From Hyphomicrobiales bacterium (lineage in GTDB: Bacteria > Pseudomonadota > Alphaproteobacteria > Rhizobiales > Rhizobiaceae), in NCBI GenBank assembly GCA_900471515.1, contig UCFC01000015.1:62001-126000 (forward strand): a DNA stretch of 64,000 nt, given 5' to 3'. Numbering within the stretch: position 1 is the first letter of the stretch; each line of letters starts with the position of its first letter. Below, in pieces: positions 40,994 to 51,400 of the stretch. The position numbers and the translations under genes were made by a program. Below the pieces are notes generated by a model, which searched no databases, was not told where the DNA came from, and saw only the letters and a program-made list of their open reading frames with translations.

Positions 40994-43504
40994 GTGGATC
41001 AGATCGAAGCCGACCTCAGCCTTGCCTTGCCCGCCCCCTTCCTCCGCTGGTTTGCGGAAAAGGGCTGGCGCCCGCGCGCCCATCAGCTCGAACTGCTGGC
41101 CCGCGCCGAGGCCGGCGAGAGCACGCTGCTGATCGCGCCGACGGGTGCGGGCAAGACGCTTGCCGGTTTCCTGCCCTCGCTGACCGACCTCACCCGCCGC
41201 GGCAAGATCCCGCCGGGTTCGGCCTTCACCGGCATCCACACGCTCTACATCTCGCCGCTGAAGGCGCTGGCCGTCGATATCGAGCGCAACCTGACGAAAC
41301 CCGTCGCCGAAATGGGCCTGCCGATCTCGATCGAAAACCGCACCGGCGACACGCCGAACGCCAAGCGCCAGCGCCAGAAGCTGAACCCGCCGGATATTTT
41401 GCTGACGACGCCCGAACAGGTCGCCCTTCTGCTGGCAAACCGGGAAGCCGAGCGCTTCTTCAAGGATCTGAAATACGTCATCTTCGACGAGCTGCATTCG
41501 CTCGTCACCTCCAAGCGCGGCCATATGCTCTCGCTCGGCCTTGCCCGGCTGCGCCGTCTGGCGCCCGAGCTGAAGACCATCGGCCTCTCAGCCACCGTTG
41601 CCGAGCCGATGGACCTGCAGAAATGGCTGGTGGCGCAGCAGGAGGGCAGGGACAACCATGCCGGCCTCGTGCTCGTCGAAGGCGGCGCCAAGCCGGATAT
41701 TTCCATTCTCGATACGGAAGAACGCATTCCCTGGTCCGGCCATGCCGCCAGATATGCGATCCCGGACGTCTACCGAAAGCTCATCGAGCACAAGACGACG
41801 CTGCTCTTCGTCAACACCCGCTCGCAGGCCGAAATGCTGTTTCAGGAACTGTGGACGGTCAACGAGGAGAACCTGCCGATCGCACTCCATCACGGCTCCC
41901 TCGATGTCGCCCAGCGCCGCAAGGTGGAAGCCGCCATGGCCGCGAACCGTCTGCGCGCCGTCGTCGCCACCTCCACCCTCGATCTCGGCATCGACTGGGG
42001 CGACGTCGATCTCGTCATCCATGTCGGCGCACCCAAGGGCGCCTCGCGTCTGGCCCAGCGCATCGGCCGCGCCAACCACCGCATGGACGAGCCCTCGAAG
42101 GCGATCCTCGTTCCCGCCAACCGTTTCGAGGTCATGGAGTGCCAGGCAGCGCTCGATGCGAATTATATCGGCGCGCAGGACACGCCGCCCGTCGGGCGCG
42201 GCGGGCTCGACGTGCTGGCCCAGCATATCCTCGGCATGGCCTGCGCCGAACCTTTCGACATGCTGGAGCTGCATGACGAGATCACCAGCGCCTTGCCCTA
42301 TGCCGATCTTTCCTGGGAGACCTTCGAGCGCGTCGTCGATTTCGTCGCGACCGGCGGTTATGCGCTGCGCACCTACGAACGTTACGCCCGCATCCGCAAG
42401 ACCAGGGAGGGTCGCTGGCGCGTCTCCAATCCGCAGGTCGCCCAGCAATATCGCCTCAACCTCGGCACGATCGTCGAAGACCCGATGCTGAACATCCGCA
42501 TGGCCAAGCGCGGCGAGGGCGGCAGGCTCGGCCGTCCCGGCGCCGTGCTCGGCAAGGTCGAGGAATATTTCCTCGAACAGCTTGCGCCCGGCGACACGTT
42601 CATCTTCTCCGGCAAGGTGCTGCGCTTCGAAGGCATCAGGGAAAACGAGGCGCTGGTCAGCCAGGCCTATTCCTTCGATCCGAAAATCCCCTCCTATGCC
42701 GGCGGCAAGTTCCCGCTCTCGACCTATCTCGCCGATCAGGTGCGCTCGATGCTGGACGATCCCGACCGCTGGTACCGGCTGCCGGACCAGGTGCGCGACT
42801 GGCTGTCGCTGCAGAAGGAAAAATCCCTGCTGCCGAAGCGCGACGAGCTGCTGATCGAGACATTTCCGCGCGGCGCCCGCGGCTACATGGTCATTTATCC
42901 CTTCGAGGGCCGGCTTGCGCACCAGACGCTCGGCATGCTGCTCACCCGCCGGCTGGACAGGGCAGGAGCAAAACCGCTGGGCTTCGTCGCCACCGATTAT
43001 TCCCTCGCCATCTGGGGTCTGGAGGATCTCGGCATGATGATCGCCAATGGCGGCTTAAGCCTTTCCGATCTCTTCGACGAGGACATGCTCGGCGACGATC
43101 TGGAATCCTGGCTGAACGAATCCTTCCTCCTGAAGCGCACCTTCCGCAATTGCGCCGTCATTGCCGGCTTGATCGAGCGGCGCCATCCGGGCAAGGAAAA
43201 GACCGGCCGGCAGGTCACCGTGTCAGCCGATCTGATCTATGACGTGCTGCGCACCCACGAGCCGGACCATATCCTGCTGCAGGCGACACGGCAGGATGCC
43301 GCGACCGGTCTTTTGGATATTTCCCGCCTTGGCGATATGCTGAGACGAATCAGGGGCCACATCACCCACCGGGCGCTGGATCATATTTCACCGCTCGCCG
43401 TGCCGGTCATGCTGGAAATCGGCAAGGAATCGGTGCCGGGTCAGGCCCATGACGCGCTGCTGGCCGAGGCCGCCGACGACCTGATCGCCGAGGCGATGGC
43501 CTGA
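40994..43504 (+). CDS. Ligase-associated DEXH-box DNA helicase
   Basis: An 836-residue helicase of the ligase-associated DNA damage response type, a relative of Lhr. Motifs: APTGAGKT (Walker A, about residue 50), VIFDELHSLVTSKRG (DELH box), GLSATVAEP, VATSTLDLGIDWGDVDLVIH, and AQRIGRANHRM. The long C-terminal part has the Lhr-like winged-helix domain. Starts with GTG at 40994, the first codon that gives the family N-terminus. Followed after 22 bases by the PdeM gene, the fixed partner. The companion ligase and exonuclease genes are not here. Confidence 0.94.
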   Translation: MDQIEADLSLALPAPFLRWFAEKGWRPRAHQLELLARAEAGESTLLIAPTGAGKTLAGFLPSLTDLTRRGKIPPGSAFTGIHTLYISPLKALAVDIERNLTKPVAEMGLPISIENRTGDTPNAKRQRQKLNPPDILLTTPEQVALLLANREAERFFKDLKYVIFDELHSLVTSKRGHMLSLGLARLRRLAPELKTIGLSATVAEPMDLQKWLVAQQEGRDNHAGLVLVEGGAKPDISILDTEERIPWSGHAARYAIPDVYRKLIEHKTTLLFVNTRSQAEMLFQELWTVNEENLPIALHHGSLDVAQRRKVEAAMAANRLRAVVATSTLDLGIDWGDVDLVIHVGAPKGASRLAQRIGRANHRMDEPSKAILVPANRFEVMECQAALDANYIGAQDTPPVGRGGLDVLAQHILGMACAEPFDMLELHDEITSALPYADLSWETFERVVDFVATGGYALRTYERYARIRKTREGRWRVSNPQVAQQYRLNLGTIVEDPMLNIRMAKRGEGGRLGRPGAVLGKVEEYFLEQLAPGDTFIFSGKVLRFEGIRENEALVSQAYSFDPKIPSYAGGKFPLSTYLADQVRSMLDDPDRWYRLPDQVRDWLSLQKEKSLLPKRDELLIETFPRGARGYMVIYPFEGRLAHQTLGMLLTRRLDRAGAKPLGFVATDYSLAIWGLEDLGMMIANGGLSLSDLFDEDMLGDDLESWLNESFLLKRTFRNCAVIAGLIERRHPGKEKTGRQVTVSADLIYDVLRTHEPDHILLQATRQDAATGLLDISRLGDMLRRIRGHITHRALDHISPLAVPVMLEIGKESVPGQAHDALLAEAADDLIAEAMA

Positions 43505-43526
43505 ATCTATTGGGAATACGAGAGTG

Positions 43527-44252
43527 ATGAACCGCCTGGCGCTTGCGCGCGACATGACCAGCCTTGCCGCAATACCGGGCGTCGAAACCGCCGTTCACGG
43601 TGTTGCCGCCGTCTGCGATCCGCTGGGCGCCCTCTATCTGCCGGATGCCGGCATTCTGGTCGTTTCCGACCTCCATCTGGAAAAGGGCGCGGCCTACGCC
43701 CGCCGCGGCATGATGCTGCCGCCTTACGATACGCTGGCGACACTGACCGTGCTCGCCGCCGTCGTCTCCCGCTACGATCCGAGGATCGTCATATCGCTTG
43801 GCGACAATTTCCACGACCGCGTCGGCTCCGAACATCTGCCGGAAGCCTTCCGCACGCTGATCGTCGAAATGGCCCGCGGCCGCGAATGGATCTGGATCAA
43901 CGGCAATCACGATCCCGACGGCACGGTCGACCTGCCGGGCACCTGCTCGGACGAACTCTTCCATGCCGGCCTGACCTTCCGCCACGAGCCGCGCGACGGG
44001 CTGCAGAAGGGCGAGATCGCCGGCCATCTGCATCCGGCCGCCACCGTGCGCCGTCGCGAAAAATCCGTCCGCCGTCCGTGCTTCGCCACCGACGGCGCCC
44101 GCCTGCTGATGCCCGCCTTCGGCCTCATGAGCGGCGGTCTCGACCTCGGCCACACGGCGATGAAAGGCCTGTTCGACAGGGCCTCGCTGGTTGCCCATCT
44201 GCTCGGCCGCGACCGGATTTACTCCGTCCGTTACGGCAATCTGCGCGGCTAG
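43527..44252 (+). CDS. pdeM: Ligase-associated endonuclease/phosphoesterase PdeM
   Basis: A 241-residue metallophosphoesterase. Metal motifs: VVSDLHLEKGAAYARRG, VISLGDNFHDR, WINGNHDPDG, and GEIAGHLHP, all five family blocks. It is the standard partner of the helicase before it in the ligase-associated repair set. Its last four bases overlap the convergent transglycosylase gene. ATG at 43527 follows GAG; a GTG directly before it is unlikely. Confidence 0.95.
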   Translation: MNRLALARDMTSLAAIPGVETAVHGVAAVCDPLGALYLPDAGILVVSDLHLEKGAAYARRGMMLPPYDTLATLTVLAAVVSRYDPRIVISLGDNFHDRVGSEHLPEAFRTLIVEMARGREWIWINGNHDPDGTVDLPGTCSDELFHAGLTFRHEPRDGLQKGEIAGHLHPAATVRRREKSVRRPCFATDGARLLMPAFGLMSGGLDLGHTAMKGLFDRASLVAHLLGRDRIYSVRYGNLRG

Positions 44253-44830
44253 TTACATCCCTGCAACTGCTGCTGATAGGTGCCGGCCATGCGGGCAAAC
44301 TTCTGCGCCGTCTGCTGCAGCTGGCCGTTGCTGCGCCAGTCGCCGCGCTTGTAGCCGGTCGGGCCGGAATAATAGGCGAGGTAGAGATTGTAGGCGTCGT
44401 TGAGCGGAATGCCGGTCGCCTGGGCGTTGCTGTAATGGTACCAGCCGATGAAATCGATCGCGTCGGCAAAATTGGTGCGGCTTGCCGACCAGTTGCCGGT
44501 TTCGGACTGGTAGTGATCCCAGGTTCCGTTCAGCGCCTGCGAATAACCATAGGCGGTCGAGGGTCGCGTCCACGGAATGAAGCCGAAGAGTTTGGTGCGC
44601 GGCGGGCGCGCATAGGGCTGGAAGCCGGATTCGACATACATGGTCGCCATCAGGATCGGCACCGGCACGCCGTATTTCTTTTCCGTGCGCTCGGCAGCTC
44701 CCTGCCAGCTGGTGAAGAGACCATCCTTCTGGTCGAACACGGCGCAGATATTGCGCGTCTGGCGCGGCGCTGTCGCGCAGCCCGCAAGCAGGGCCAGCCC
44801 GACGACCGCAAGCACGGTACGAGTACGCAT
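44249..44830 (-). CDS. Lytic transglycosylase lipoprotein
   Basis: A 193-residue lipoprotein (signal VVGLALLAGCATAP) with a soluble lytic transglycosylase-like SLT fold, cutting peptidoglycan glycan strands. Catalytic Glu is in PILMATMYVESGFQPYARPP, followed by YGYSQALNGTWDHYQSE and YNLYLAYYSGPTGY. Convergent with PdeM, overlapping by four bases. Confidence 0.92.
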   Translation of the reverse strand: MRTRTVLAVVGLALLAGCATAPRQTRNICAVFDQKDGLFTSWQGAAERTEKKYGVPVPILMATMYVESGFQPYARPPRTKLFGFIPWTRPSTAYGYSQALNGTWDHYQSETGNWSASRTNFADAIDFIGWYHYSNAQATGIPLNDAYNLYLAYYSGPTGYKRGDWRSNGQLQQTAQKFARMAGTYQQQLQGCN

Positions 44831-44887
44831 GATACAAACCTCTCGTTTCCGAGAGATTACTAACTCGTAAACGTTAAAGAGCGGTTT

Positions 44888-45826
44888 TTATGCGAATGCG
44901 AGATGTTCCGACGGTTTTTTGTGAGGCCAGGGATTCGTCCCGTCCCTGAGCCAGAGCAAACTGTCGAGCCAGAAGCCGGCGGCATGGCGCGCGTGAAAGA
45001 GATCGAAATGCCCGATCCGCGCAAATCCGAGATCGTCAGGCGCAAGCAGCACCTCCTCCACCTGGGCGTTGCGATAGTGGGAAAGGCCGCGGCGAACGGC
45101 CCGCACGGTCGCAATCCCGTCATCGGTGACGGTGAGGCTGAGGATCGGCGCATGAAAAGTCTCGAAGGATCTTGAGGCATCCGTTTTTGCTGCCGAACGA
45201 GGGCCGTTCCATCGCCGCTGCAATGCCCAGTCCAGCGCCACGCCCTTCGGCAGGTCCTCAAGCCAGCCGAGAGACCGTCCGGGAAAGTAGCCTGTCAGCA
45301 AGGTCATCGCCGGCATGAGCAGGTGCCATTTTACAAACAGCCGCCGGCGATGCGCCGGGGCGTAGTCCCGCCAGTTCCCATATTGCGCGCCGACCGCCAG
45401 CATCCGGGCAACACGGCCGGCATGCGCTGAAAGGCCGGGCAGGAAGCCGCCGATACTGTGGCCGACGACAAGAAGCTCTTGACCAGGCCTTAGAGCCTCC
45501 ATGAACAGCAGCGCCGCATCGAAATCCCGCTCGCCCCAGTCCCGCCAGCGATAGCCGCAGCCGCGCAGCCGTTCCGGGCGCGACTGGCCGATACCTCTGT
45601 AATCGTAGGTCAGCACGTCGAAGCCGTGCTCGGCGAGAAAGCGCGCATAGTAGTGGTAGTAGCGGGCCGCGACCCCGGTCGCCGGGTTGATGACCACGCT
45701 GCCGCTGCTCGGTCCGACGGCGCTCCAGAGGTGGCCGCCAAGCGCCACGCCGTCACGACAGCCGATCACGACAGCCTCCGCTTCCCGCGCAAGATTGCTC
45801 TTTCTGCCTGTGCTGCCTGCCGGCAT
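44888..45826 (-). CDS. Alpha/beta-hydrolase family protein
   Basis: A 312-residue alpha/beta hydrolase. VLTYDYRGIGQSRPERLRG is the oxyanion-region strand-turn, and LLVVGHSIGGFLPGL has the nucleophile Ser in GHSIG. The His is probably in GFARIGHFDLFHARH and the acid in LTVTDDGIA. Related to the serine aminopeptidase S33-like group. Transcribed away from a TetR regulator gene with an 85-base gap, so regulated by it in all likelihood. Confidence 0.9.
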   Translation of the reverse strand: MPAGSTGRKSNLAREAEAVVIGCRDGVALGGHLWSAVGPSSGSVVINPATGVAARYYHYYARFLAEHGFDVLTYDYRGIGQSRPERLRGCGYRWRDWGERDFDAALLFMEALRPGQELLVVGHSIGGFLPGLSAHAGRVARMLAVGAQYGNWRDYAPAHRRRLFVKWHLLMPAMTLLTGYFPGRSLGWLEDLPKGVALDWALQRRWNGPRSAAKTDASRSFETFHAPILSLTVTDDGIATVRAVRRGLSHYRNAQVEEVLLAPDDLGFARIGHFDLFHARHAAGFWLDSLLWLRDGTNPWPHKKPSEHLAFA

Positions 45827-45911
45827 GGCTGCTTCCTTTGTTCTGGTTCGACAAGCACGGTAGGCGGCATTGCGCGTTGATGACACTCACTAGTCGGTAT
45901 ATATTGCCGTC

Positions 45912-46496
45912 ATGGCAAGAAACGCATCCGACACGCGCGAGCGCATCGTCGCCGCCGCCGCCAAGCTCTTCTACAGCGAGGGCATCCGTGCCGTCAGCGT
46001 CGATGCCGTGGCCGAGAAGGCCGATGTCACCAAGCGCACCCTCTACTATCATTTCGACAGCAAGGACGATCTGATCGCCGCCTATCTGGAGACCCGCGAC
46101 CAGCCCAATCTTGCGGTCTACCGCCGCTGGTTTGCCGAGACGGATGGCGACCTGCCGGCGAAGGTGAGGGGCATTTTCGATCAACTGGCCCGCTCGGCCC
46201 GGCATCCGAAATGGAGGGGCTGCGGATATCTCAGAACATCGGCCGAACTTGCCAACATGCCCGGCCATCCCGCCATCAAGGTCGGTGCCGCGCACAAGAA
46301 AAATGTCGAAAAATGGCTGGCATCTCTCTTCGAGGAGAGAGATTTCGCCGAGCCGGCAAAGCTCGCCCGCCAGATCGTCCTGCTGCTTGACGGCTGCTTT
46401 GCCGCCGTGCTCCTGCATCGCGATCCCGCCTATATGGAAACGGCCGGAGAAGCGGCCGCAACGCTTGTCGCCGCGGCGATGAGGAAGGCGAAATGA
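45912..46496 (+). CDS. TetR-family transcriptional regulator
   Basis: A 194-residue TetR protein. The DNA-binding part is TRERIVAAAAKLFYSEGIRA, VSVDAVAEKADVTKRTLYYH, FDSKDDLIAAYL; the rest is a ligand-binding helix bundle with a Cys in WRGCGYLRTSAEL. The gap to the hydrolase gene contains ACTAGT and TCGGTATATAT near the start, a likely operator/promoter overlap. Ends one base before the TIGR02186 gene stop, convergent. Confidence 0.93.
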   Translation: MARNASDTRERIVAAAAKLFYSEGIRAVSVDAVAEKADVTKRTLYYHFDSKDDLIAAYLETRDQPNLAVYRRWFAETDGDLPAKVRGIFDQLARSARHPKWRGCGYLRTSAELANMPGHPAIKVGAAHKKNVEKWLASLFEERDFAEPAKLARQIVLLLDGCFAAVLLHRDPAYMETAGEAAATLVAAAMRKAK

Positions 46497-47297
46497 TCAA
46501 TCCTTGCGGAAGATCAGGCTGGCGCCCCATCCGGTCAGCACGGCCAGCAGCACGGCGAAAAAGCCGTAGAAAATCGGCTGCTCATGCGCCGCATCGGTGA
46601 TTGTCTGCTCGATGCCGGTCTTGATGACGCGCAGCGGCTGCGATTTCTGGGTCACGAACTTGCCGCTCTTGAAGAGATAGGCGCGCACCGTATGCACGCC
46701 GTTCGGAATATTGGCGGGCAGCCGCAGGCTTGCCTTGAACAGGTTGGAGGAGACGAAGCGAACGCCGCTCGGATCGCGCTCATAGAGCCCGCCTGACTGC
46801 TGTATGCGCCGGAAGGAGGCGCGGAATTCGTTGAGACTGTTGAAGTTGCCGGTAAAATCGATCGGTCGCAGCGGAATATGGTCGATGCCGATGCCCTCTC
46901 CGGTCAGGTCGAGCGGCGTCGTGATGTCGTCGATGGAACGCGAACTCGACATCGAATAGGAATGCGGCACCTCGGCAAAGGTCATCGACGTGGTATTGAT
47001 CCAGATGCCGAAGACCCGTTCCTTCCTGCGCACAGTGGCGTCCACGCGCGGACCTTCCAGAACCACGACGACGTCATACTGGCCGATGGCAAGCAGAAGG
47101 TCGTCGGTATTGGTCACGGCCCCGAAAATCGTCAGGTCCGCGCCGCGAAAATCGGACGTGATGGCGATCTCGCTGGTGGACGTGCCGATTTCCAGCCCCT
47201 CGCGCTCGGCCTGCGTCGTCCCCTGTCCGGGCAGCAGCACCTGGCCCGCGGCGGCGGCAGGCATGAGAAGGGCAAGGATCAGCAGGAGCCGAAACAT
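46497..47297 (-). CDS. TIGR02186-family membrane-anchored protein
   Basis: A 266-residue protein with signal peptide MFRLLLILALLMPAAAAGQV, a periplasmic beta-rich body (EIAITSDFRGADLTIFGAVT, VVVVLEGPRVDATVRRKERV), and one C-terminal membrane helix (PIFYGFFAVLLAVLTGWGAS). It matches the TIGR02186 family of alphaproteobacterial proteins, which are found beside TauE/SafE transporters, as here: the ATG overlaps the TauE stop (TGATG). Probably a periplasmic partner of that exporter. Confidence 0.87.
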   Translation of the reverse strand: MFRLLLILALLMPAAAAGQVLLPGQGTTQAEREGLEIGTSTSEIAITSDFRGADLTIFGAVTNTDDLLLAIGQYDVVVVLEGPRVDATVRRKERVFGIWINTTSMTFAEVPHSYSMSSSRSIDDITTPLDLTGEGIGIDHIPLRPIDFTGNFNSLNEFRASFRRIQQSGGLYERDPSGVRFVSSNLFKASLRLPANIPNGVHTVRAYLFKSGKFVTQKSQPLRVIKTGIEQTITDAAHEQPIFYGFFAVLLAVLTGWGASLIFRKD

Positions 47298-48220
47298 CAG
47301 TTCCCCACTCCCATCACCACCGAATAGATATCCTCCGGCGTCACCACCAGCGCGACGGCAAGGCGCAGGCCGACGGCAAGGACCAGCAGGCCGAGCAGGG
47401 CGCGCAGCTGCTCGCCGCGTAGCCGCTGGCCGACGCGCACGCCGTATTGCGCGCCGATGACGCCGGCGAGCATCAGGAAGAAGGCAAGCACGATATCGAC
47501 GGAATAGTTGGTGGCCGCCTGCACGATGGTCGTATAGGCGGTCACGAAGATGATCTGGAAGAGCGAGGTTCCGACGACCACGTTGGTCGGGATGCGCAGC
47601 AGGTAGATCATCGCCGGCACCATGATGAAACCGCCGCCCACGCCCATGACCGAGGTCAGGATGCCGATGGCAAAGCCGAGCGCCACGATCGGGATGACCG
47701 ACAGAAAGATCTTCGATTTCTTGAACCGCATTTTGAGCGGCAGCTTGTGGACCCAGTGCTGATGGCCGGGCCGGCGCGGGGCGGGCGCTTCGTTGCGGGC
47801 CGCGCGGCGCATGGCGTTGACGCTCTCCCACAGCATCAGCCCGCCGACAGTGCCGAGGAAGACGACGTAAAGCAGCGAGATGAACAGGTCGAGCTGGCCG
47901 ATGGAGCGCAGCAGCGAGAAGATCCAGATACCGACCGTCGCGCCCGAAAGGCCGCCGACCAGCAGCACCGAACCGAGCTTCACATCCAGCGTACCGCGCC
48001 GGAAATGCGTGATCGCCCCCGATATCGAGGAAGCCACCACCTGGTTGGCGCCGGTCGCCACGGCAACGACCGGAGGAATATTGTAGAAGATCAGGAGCGG
48101 CGTGATCAGGAAGCCGCCGCCGACGCCGAACATGCCGGACAGGAAGCCGACGGCAGCCCCCATGCCGAGGATGATGAAGATGTTCACCGACAATTCTGCG
48201 ATGGGCAGATAGATTGTCAC
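47297..48220 (-). CDS. TauE/SafE-family sulfite/anion exporter
   Basis: A 307-residue membrane protein of the TauE/SafE family with eight or so helices. Two copies of the family motif: GFLSGMFGVGGGFLITPLLI and VSPMGVGGG-like TSVMGVGGGFIMVPAMIYLL. A basic loop (RNEAPAPRRPGHQHWVHKLP) separates halves. Exports sulfite or organosulfonates in known members. Two-gene operon with the TIGR02186 protein gene. Confidence 0.9.
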   Translation of the reverse strand: MTIYLPIAELSVNIFIILGMGAAVGFLSGMFGVGGGFLITPLLIFYNIPPVVAVATGANQVVASSISGAITHFRRGTLDVKLGSVLLVGGLSGATVGIWIFSLLRSIGQLDLFISLLYVVFLGTVGGLMLWESVNAMRRAARNEAPAPRRPGHQHWVHKLPLKMRFKKSKIFLSVIPIVALGFAIGILTSVMGVGGGFIMVPAMIYLLRIPTNVVVGTSLFQIIFVTAYTTIVQAATNYSVDIVLAFFLMLAGVIGAQYGVRVGQRLRGEQLRALLGLLVLAVGLRLAVALVVTPEDIYSVVMGVGN

Positions 48221-48419
48221 AGCCGACCCCGATTATCGCCGCGCCCGCCGGGGCGGCCCGTCTCACGTCCCCGTTCGAATGGCGCATCCTACTGTGAAAT
48301 CGTTGCCAGAGGCTTTCGAAGGAAAAAGCGCGATCAGCCGGATGCAGGCTCCGATATGTCCCGCATAATCCGGCTTTTTTCAGGTTTTGTGACACGCGGC
48401 CCGAAAAGGCCGAAAGCCC

Positions 48420-48435
48420 GGCGGCACGGGCCGCC
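48420..48435 (-). terminator. Hairpin downstream of podJ
   Basis: GGCGGC (48420-48425) pairs with GCCGCC (48430-48435) across ACGG, nine bases beyond the podJ stop. A U-poor tail follows on the minus strand (GGGCTTTCGG), so termination strength is uncertain. Confidence 0.4.
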
Positions 48436-48443
48436 AGGCGAAA

Positions 48444-51400
48444 TCAGATGGCCTTGGCGCCCGGCTTGTTGCGCTCCAGCAGCGCCTTGACCGTCTCGTC
48501 GTTGACCTTGCCGGTCGGCTCCTGGCCGATCGACTTCTGGAAGTTCTTGATGGCGGTCACGGTCTTGGCGCCCATTTCCCCATCCGGCGGGCCGGCGTCG
48601 AAGCCGTTGTTGTTGAGGATCGCCTGGATGTTGCGGATCGCCTTCTTCATGTCCACGGTCGCCGTCTTCGGCGCGGCGCCGCTTGCCCATGCGTCGGGGA
48701 TCTCGACGCCGTTCGCCTTGTTGTCGAGCGGCTGCGGCTTCCAGAGGTCGGCCTTGGCGCGGGCGCGCTCCAGCTGGTCCGGCTTCATGGCGTTCGCCAC
48801 TTCGTCGCGCTTCTGGGCGGCATCCTTGTCGCCGGATTTGGCGGCGATCGCAAACCACTTGTAGGATTCTTCCAGGTCGGCCGGCACGCCGTTGCCGCGG
48901 GCGCACAGGATGGCAAGGTTGAACTGGCTGTCGGTAATGCCGAGATCCGCCGCCTTCTGGAACCAGGAGGCCGCCGTCGCATAATCCTGCTGGCCGAGCG
49001 CGCCGGACGCGTAGAGCACGGCGAGATTGTGCATCGCGCTGGCATTGCCCTGGCCGGCGGCCCGCTCGTAGAGGTCCTTGGCCTTCTGCACGTCGCGCTC
49101 GACGCCGTTGCCCTTCTCGTACATGCTGCCAAGGCGGTACTGCGCCGGCGCAAAACCCTTGTCGGCCGAAAGCTGGTACCAGCTTGCCGCCTGTTTCTGG
49201 TCGGCGGCAAGGCCGTTGCGGCCTTCGGTATAACGGGCGCCGATTTCGAAGAGCGCCAGCGCATCGCCGTTGCGCGCCGCGTCGGCGAGCGGCAGCGGCT
49301 GGATCGTGTCGGGAACGATGATCGCGGTGGTCGTCGAGGCAGCCGGCGTCACCGCCGGTTCGGCAGGCGTGCTCGGAACGAAGCCGGAGGCATCCTGCAC
49401 CGGTGCCTGGGCGAAGCCTTCCGCGCCTTCGCCGTCGAGCGGCGCGGCATCGGTCAGGTGGTCGATCGCGGCGGGAGCCGTTGGCGCCGGCGCGCTTGCC
49501 GGTGCCTCGGCGGCCGTCTCCGGTGCGGATGCGACCGGTGCGACCGGCGCAGGCGCTGCCATATTGGCCTGCGGGGCTTCCGCGGCTCCCGTCAGGGCAG
49601 AAACCTCGGCCGGCGGCGGCGCCTTCTGTCCCGATGTCAGCGTGCGGGCAAGCGGGAAAGCCATGATGGCAAGCAGTACGGCGCCGACGGCAAGCAGGAT
49701 CGGCCGGCGGAAGCGCGAAAAGGCACTGCCCTTGCCGGCGGCCTTCTCGGGCTTGGCGGCACGGCGTTCGGCGCGCGTCGCGGGCTTGGCGTTGCTGTCG
49801 ATCTCCATCGCGGCGGCCTGCGCGGCCCGGCGCGCGGCGGCGATATAGTCCGCCCGGTCGTTCTCTGTGGCCGCCTTGGCGCGCTGGGCGTTCTGGCTGG
49901 CGCGCACGCGCTCCAGGATCTTCTTCACGTCGGGCGCGCCCGAACCCGGTTCCAGGAGCTCGTTTGCGGCCTCGGCCGGCACCACGTCGACGGGATCGAT
50001 CGAGGGTGCGGGATCGATGACCGGGCGCTCGGCGGCGGCCTTCTTTTCTTCCGCCTTGCGCGACGGCATCAGCTTGCGGCCAAGGCTGGCGAGCAGGCTG
50101 CCCCTGGCGGGAACGACCGGCTTGTCCGGCTGGCTGGTGGCTTCGATGGCGATCGCGCTGGTGCTGTCCGTCAATGCCGGCTCCGGCATGCGGGCCGGCG
50201 CTTCCTCGGCGATATCGGCCGTGCGCAGCACCGGCGAAGCCTTGGGGGCCTGCATCACGGCTGCCTTGGCCGGTTCCCGGCCGGCATCCACCAGCGCATA
50301 GGGATCGACGTTGAAATCGACATCGGCCACCGGCATCCGGGCAGCGGGGCGCACCCGCTCCTCCATCGTGTCCAGCCGGTCGGCAATATGGACCAGCGTC
50401 TCGTGCAGGGCCTGGAAGGTCTTGTGGGTGCGCTCTTCGCTGTCGCGGCTCAGATCCTCGAGATGGCGCAGGTCTTCCGCAAGCGCGACGAGGGCCGACA
50501 TGTCGGCGGCGGCCGGTGCCGCGCCCTGTGCCGCGCCGTTGCGGGAATAGGCGTCGACCACGGCTTCCGCCGCCTGTCGCGCCGCCTCGATAATATATTC
50601 GTCGTTGGTGGCGATATAATCTTCGATCGCGCCCATGCGGCGGTCGAGATCGGCGGATACTTCCGCATTTTCGCGCGGCGCGTTCAGGAGTTCGGAAAGA
50701 TTGGCGATCTGGTCTTCGAGGTTCTTCAGCGCGCGCGTGTCGGTCGGCGGTGCCGCCGTGCTTTCCTCGAGCCGCGCGGCGATGTCGCTGAGCCGGCCTT
50801 CGAGACGCTGAAAGGCGCCGTCGTCGATGACCGGCGCGGGCGCCGGGCGGATTTCCATCTCGTCGATGCGGCGTGCGAGATAGTCGAGCCGCTTGGCGAG
50901 GGCATCGTTGACCGAGCCGCTTTCGAGCGCATCGATCTTGCGGGAAATGTCGGAAAGCGCACCGGTCAGGTCCGGCTGCGGCGCCGCCTTCTGCGTGCGC
51001 TCGAGCAGGTAGGAAAGATGCTCCAGCCGCTCGTCCAGCCGTGAGGTCGCTTCCGCCTTGGCGAGGTCTTCGACGCGCGCCGTCAGCGCTTCCAGCCGGC
51101 CTGCCATCTCGTCTGCCGGGTTGGGCCGGCTGGAGGCGGCCCGTCCCATCAGCTCGATCTGGTCGCCGAGCGCGGAAAGGCGGCTCTCCAGCCGCTGTAT
51201 CAGCGCCGGGTCGGTGCCGCCGGAGCTCCGTCCGCTGGCGGCGATCGCGCGGCTGATCTCGTCGAGCCTGATATCCATGGCGGCGAACTGCTCGGACATG
51301 ATCCGGTCGTGCGGCTGGATCAGGTTGCCGAATTGCTCGACGGCGGAGGCGATGGTGATGAGCTTGTCTTCCAGCGCCTGCACGGCCGGGCTTTCGCCCA

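Noticed and set aside
46497..48395. 632-residue frame joining TIGR02186 and TauE regions
   Set aside because: The first part is an out-of-frame read of TauE; the real gene starts at 47297.
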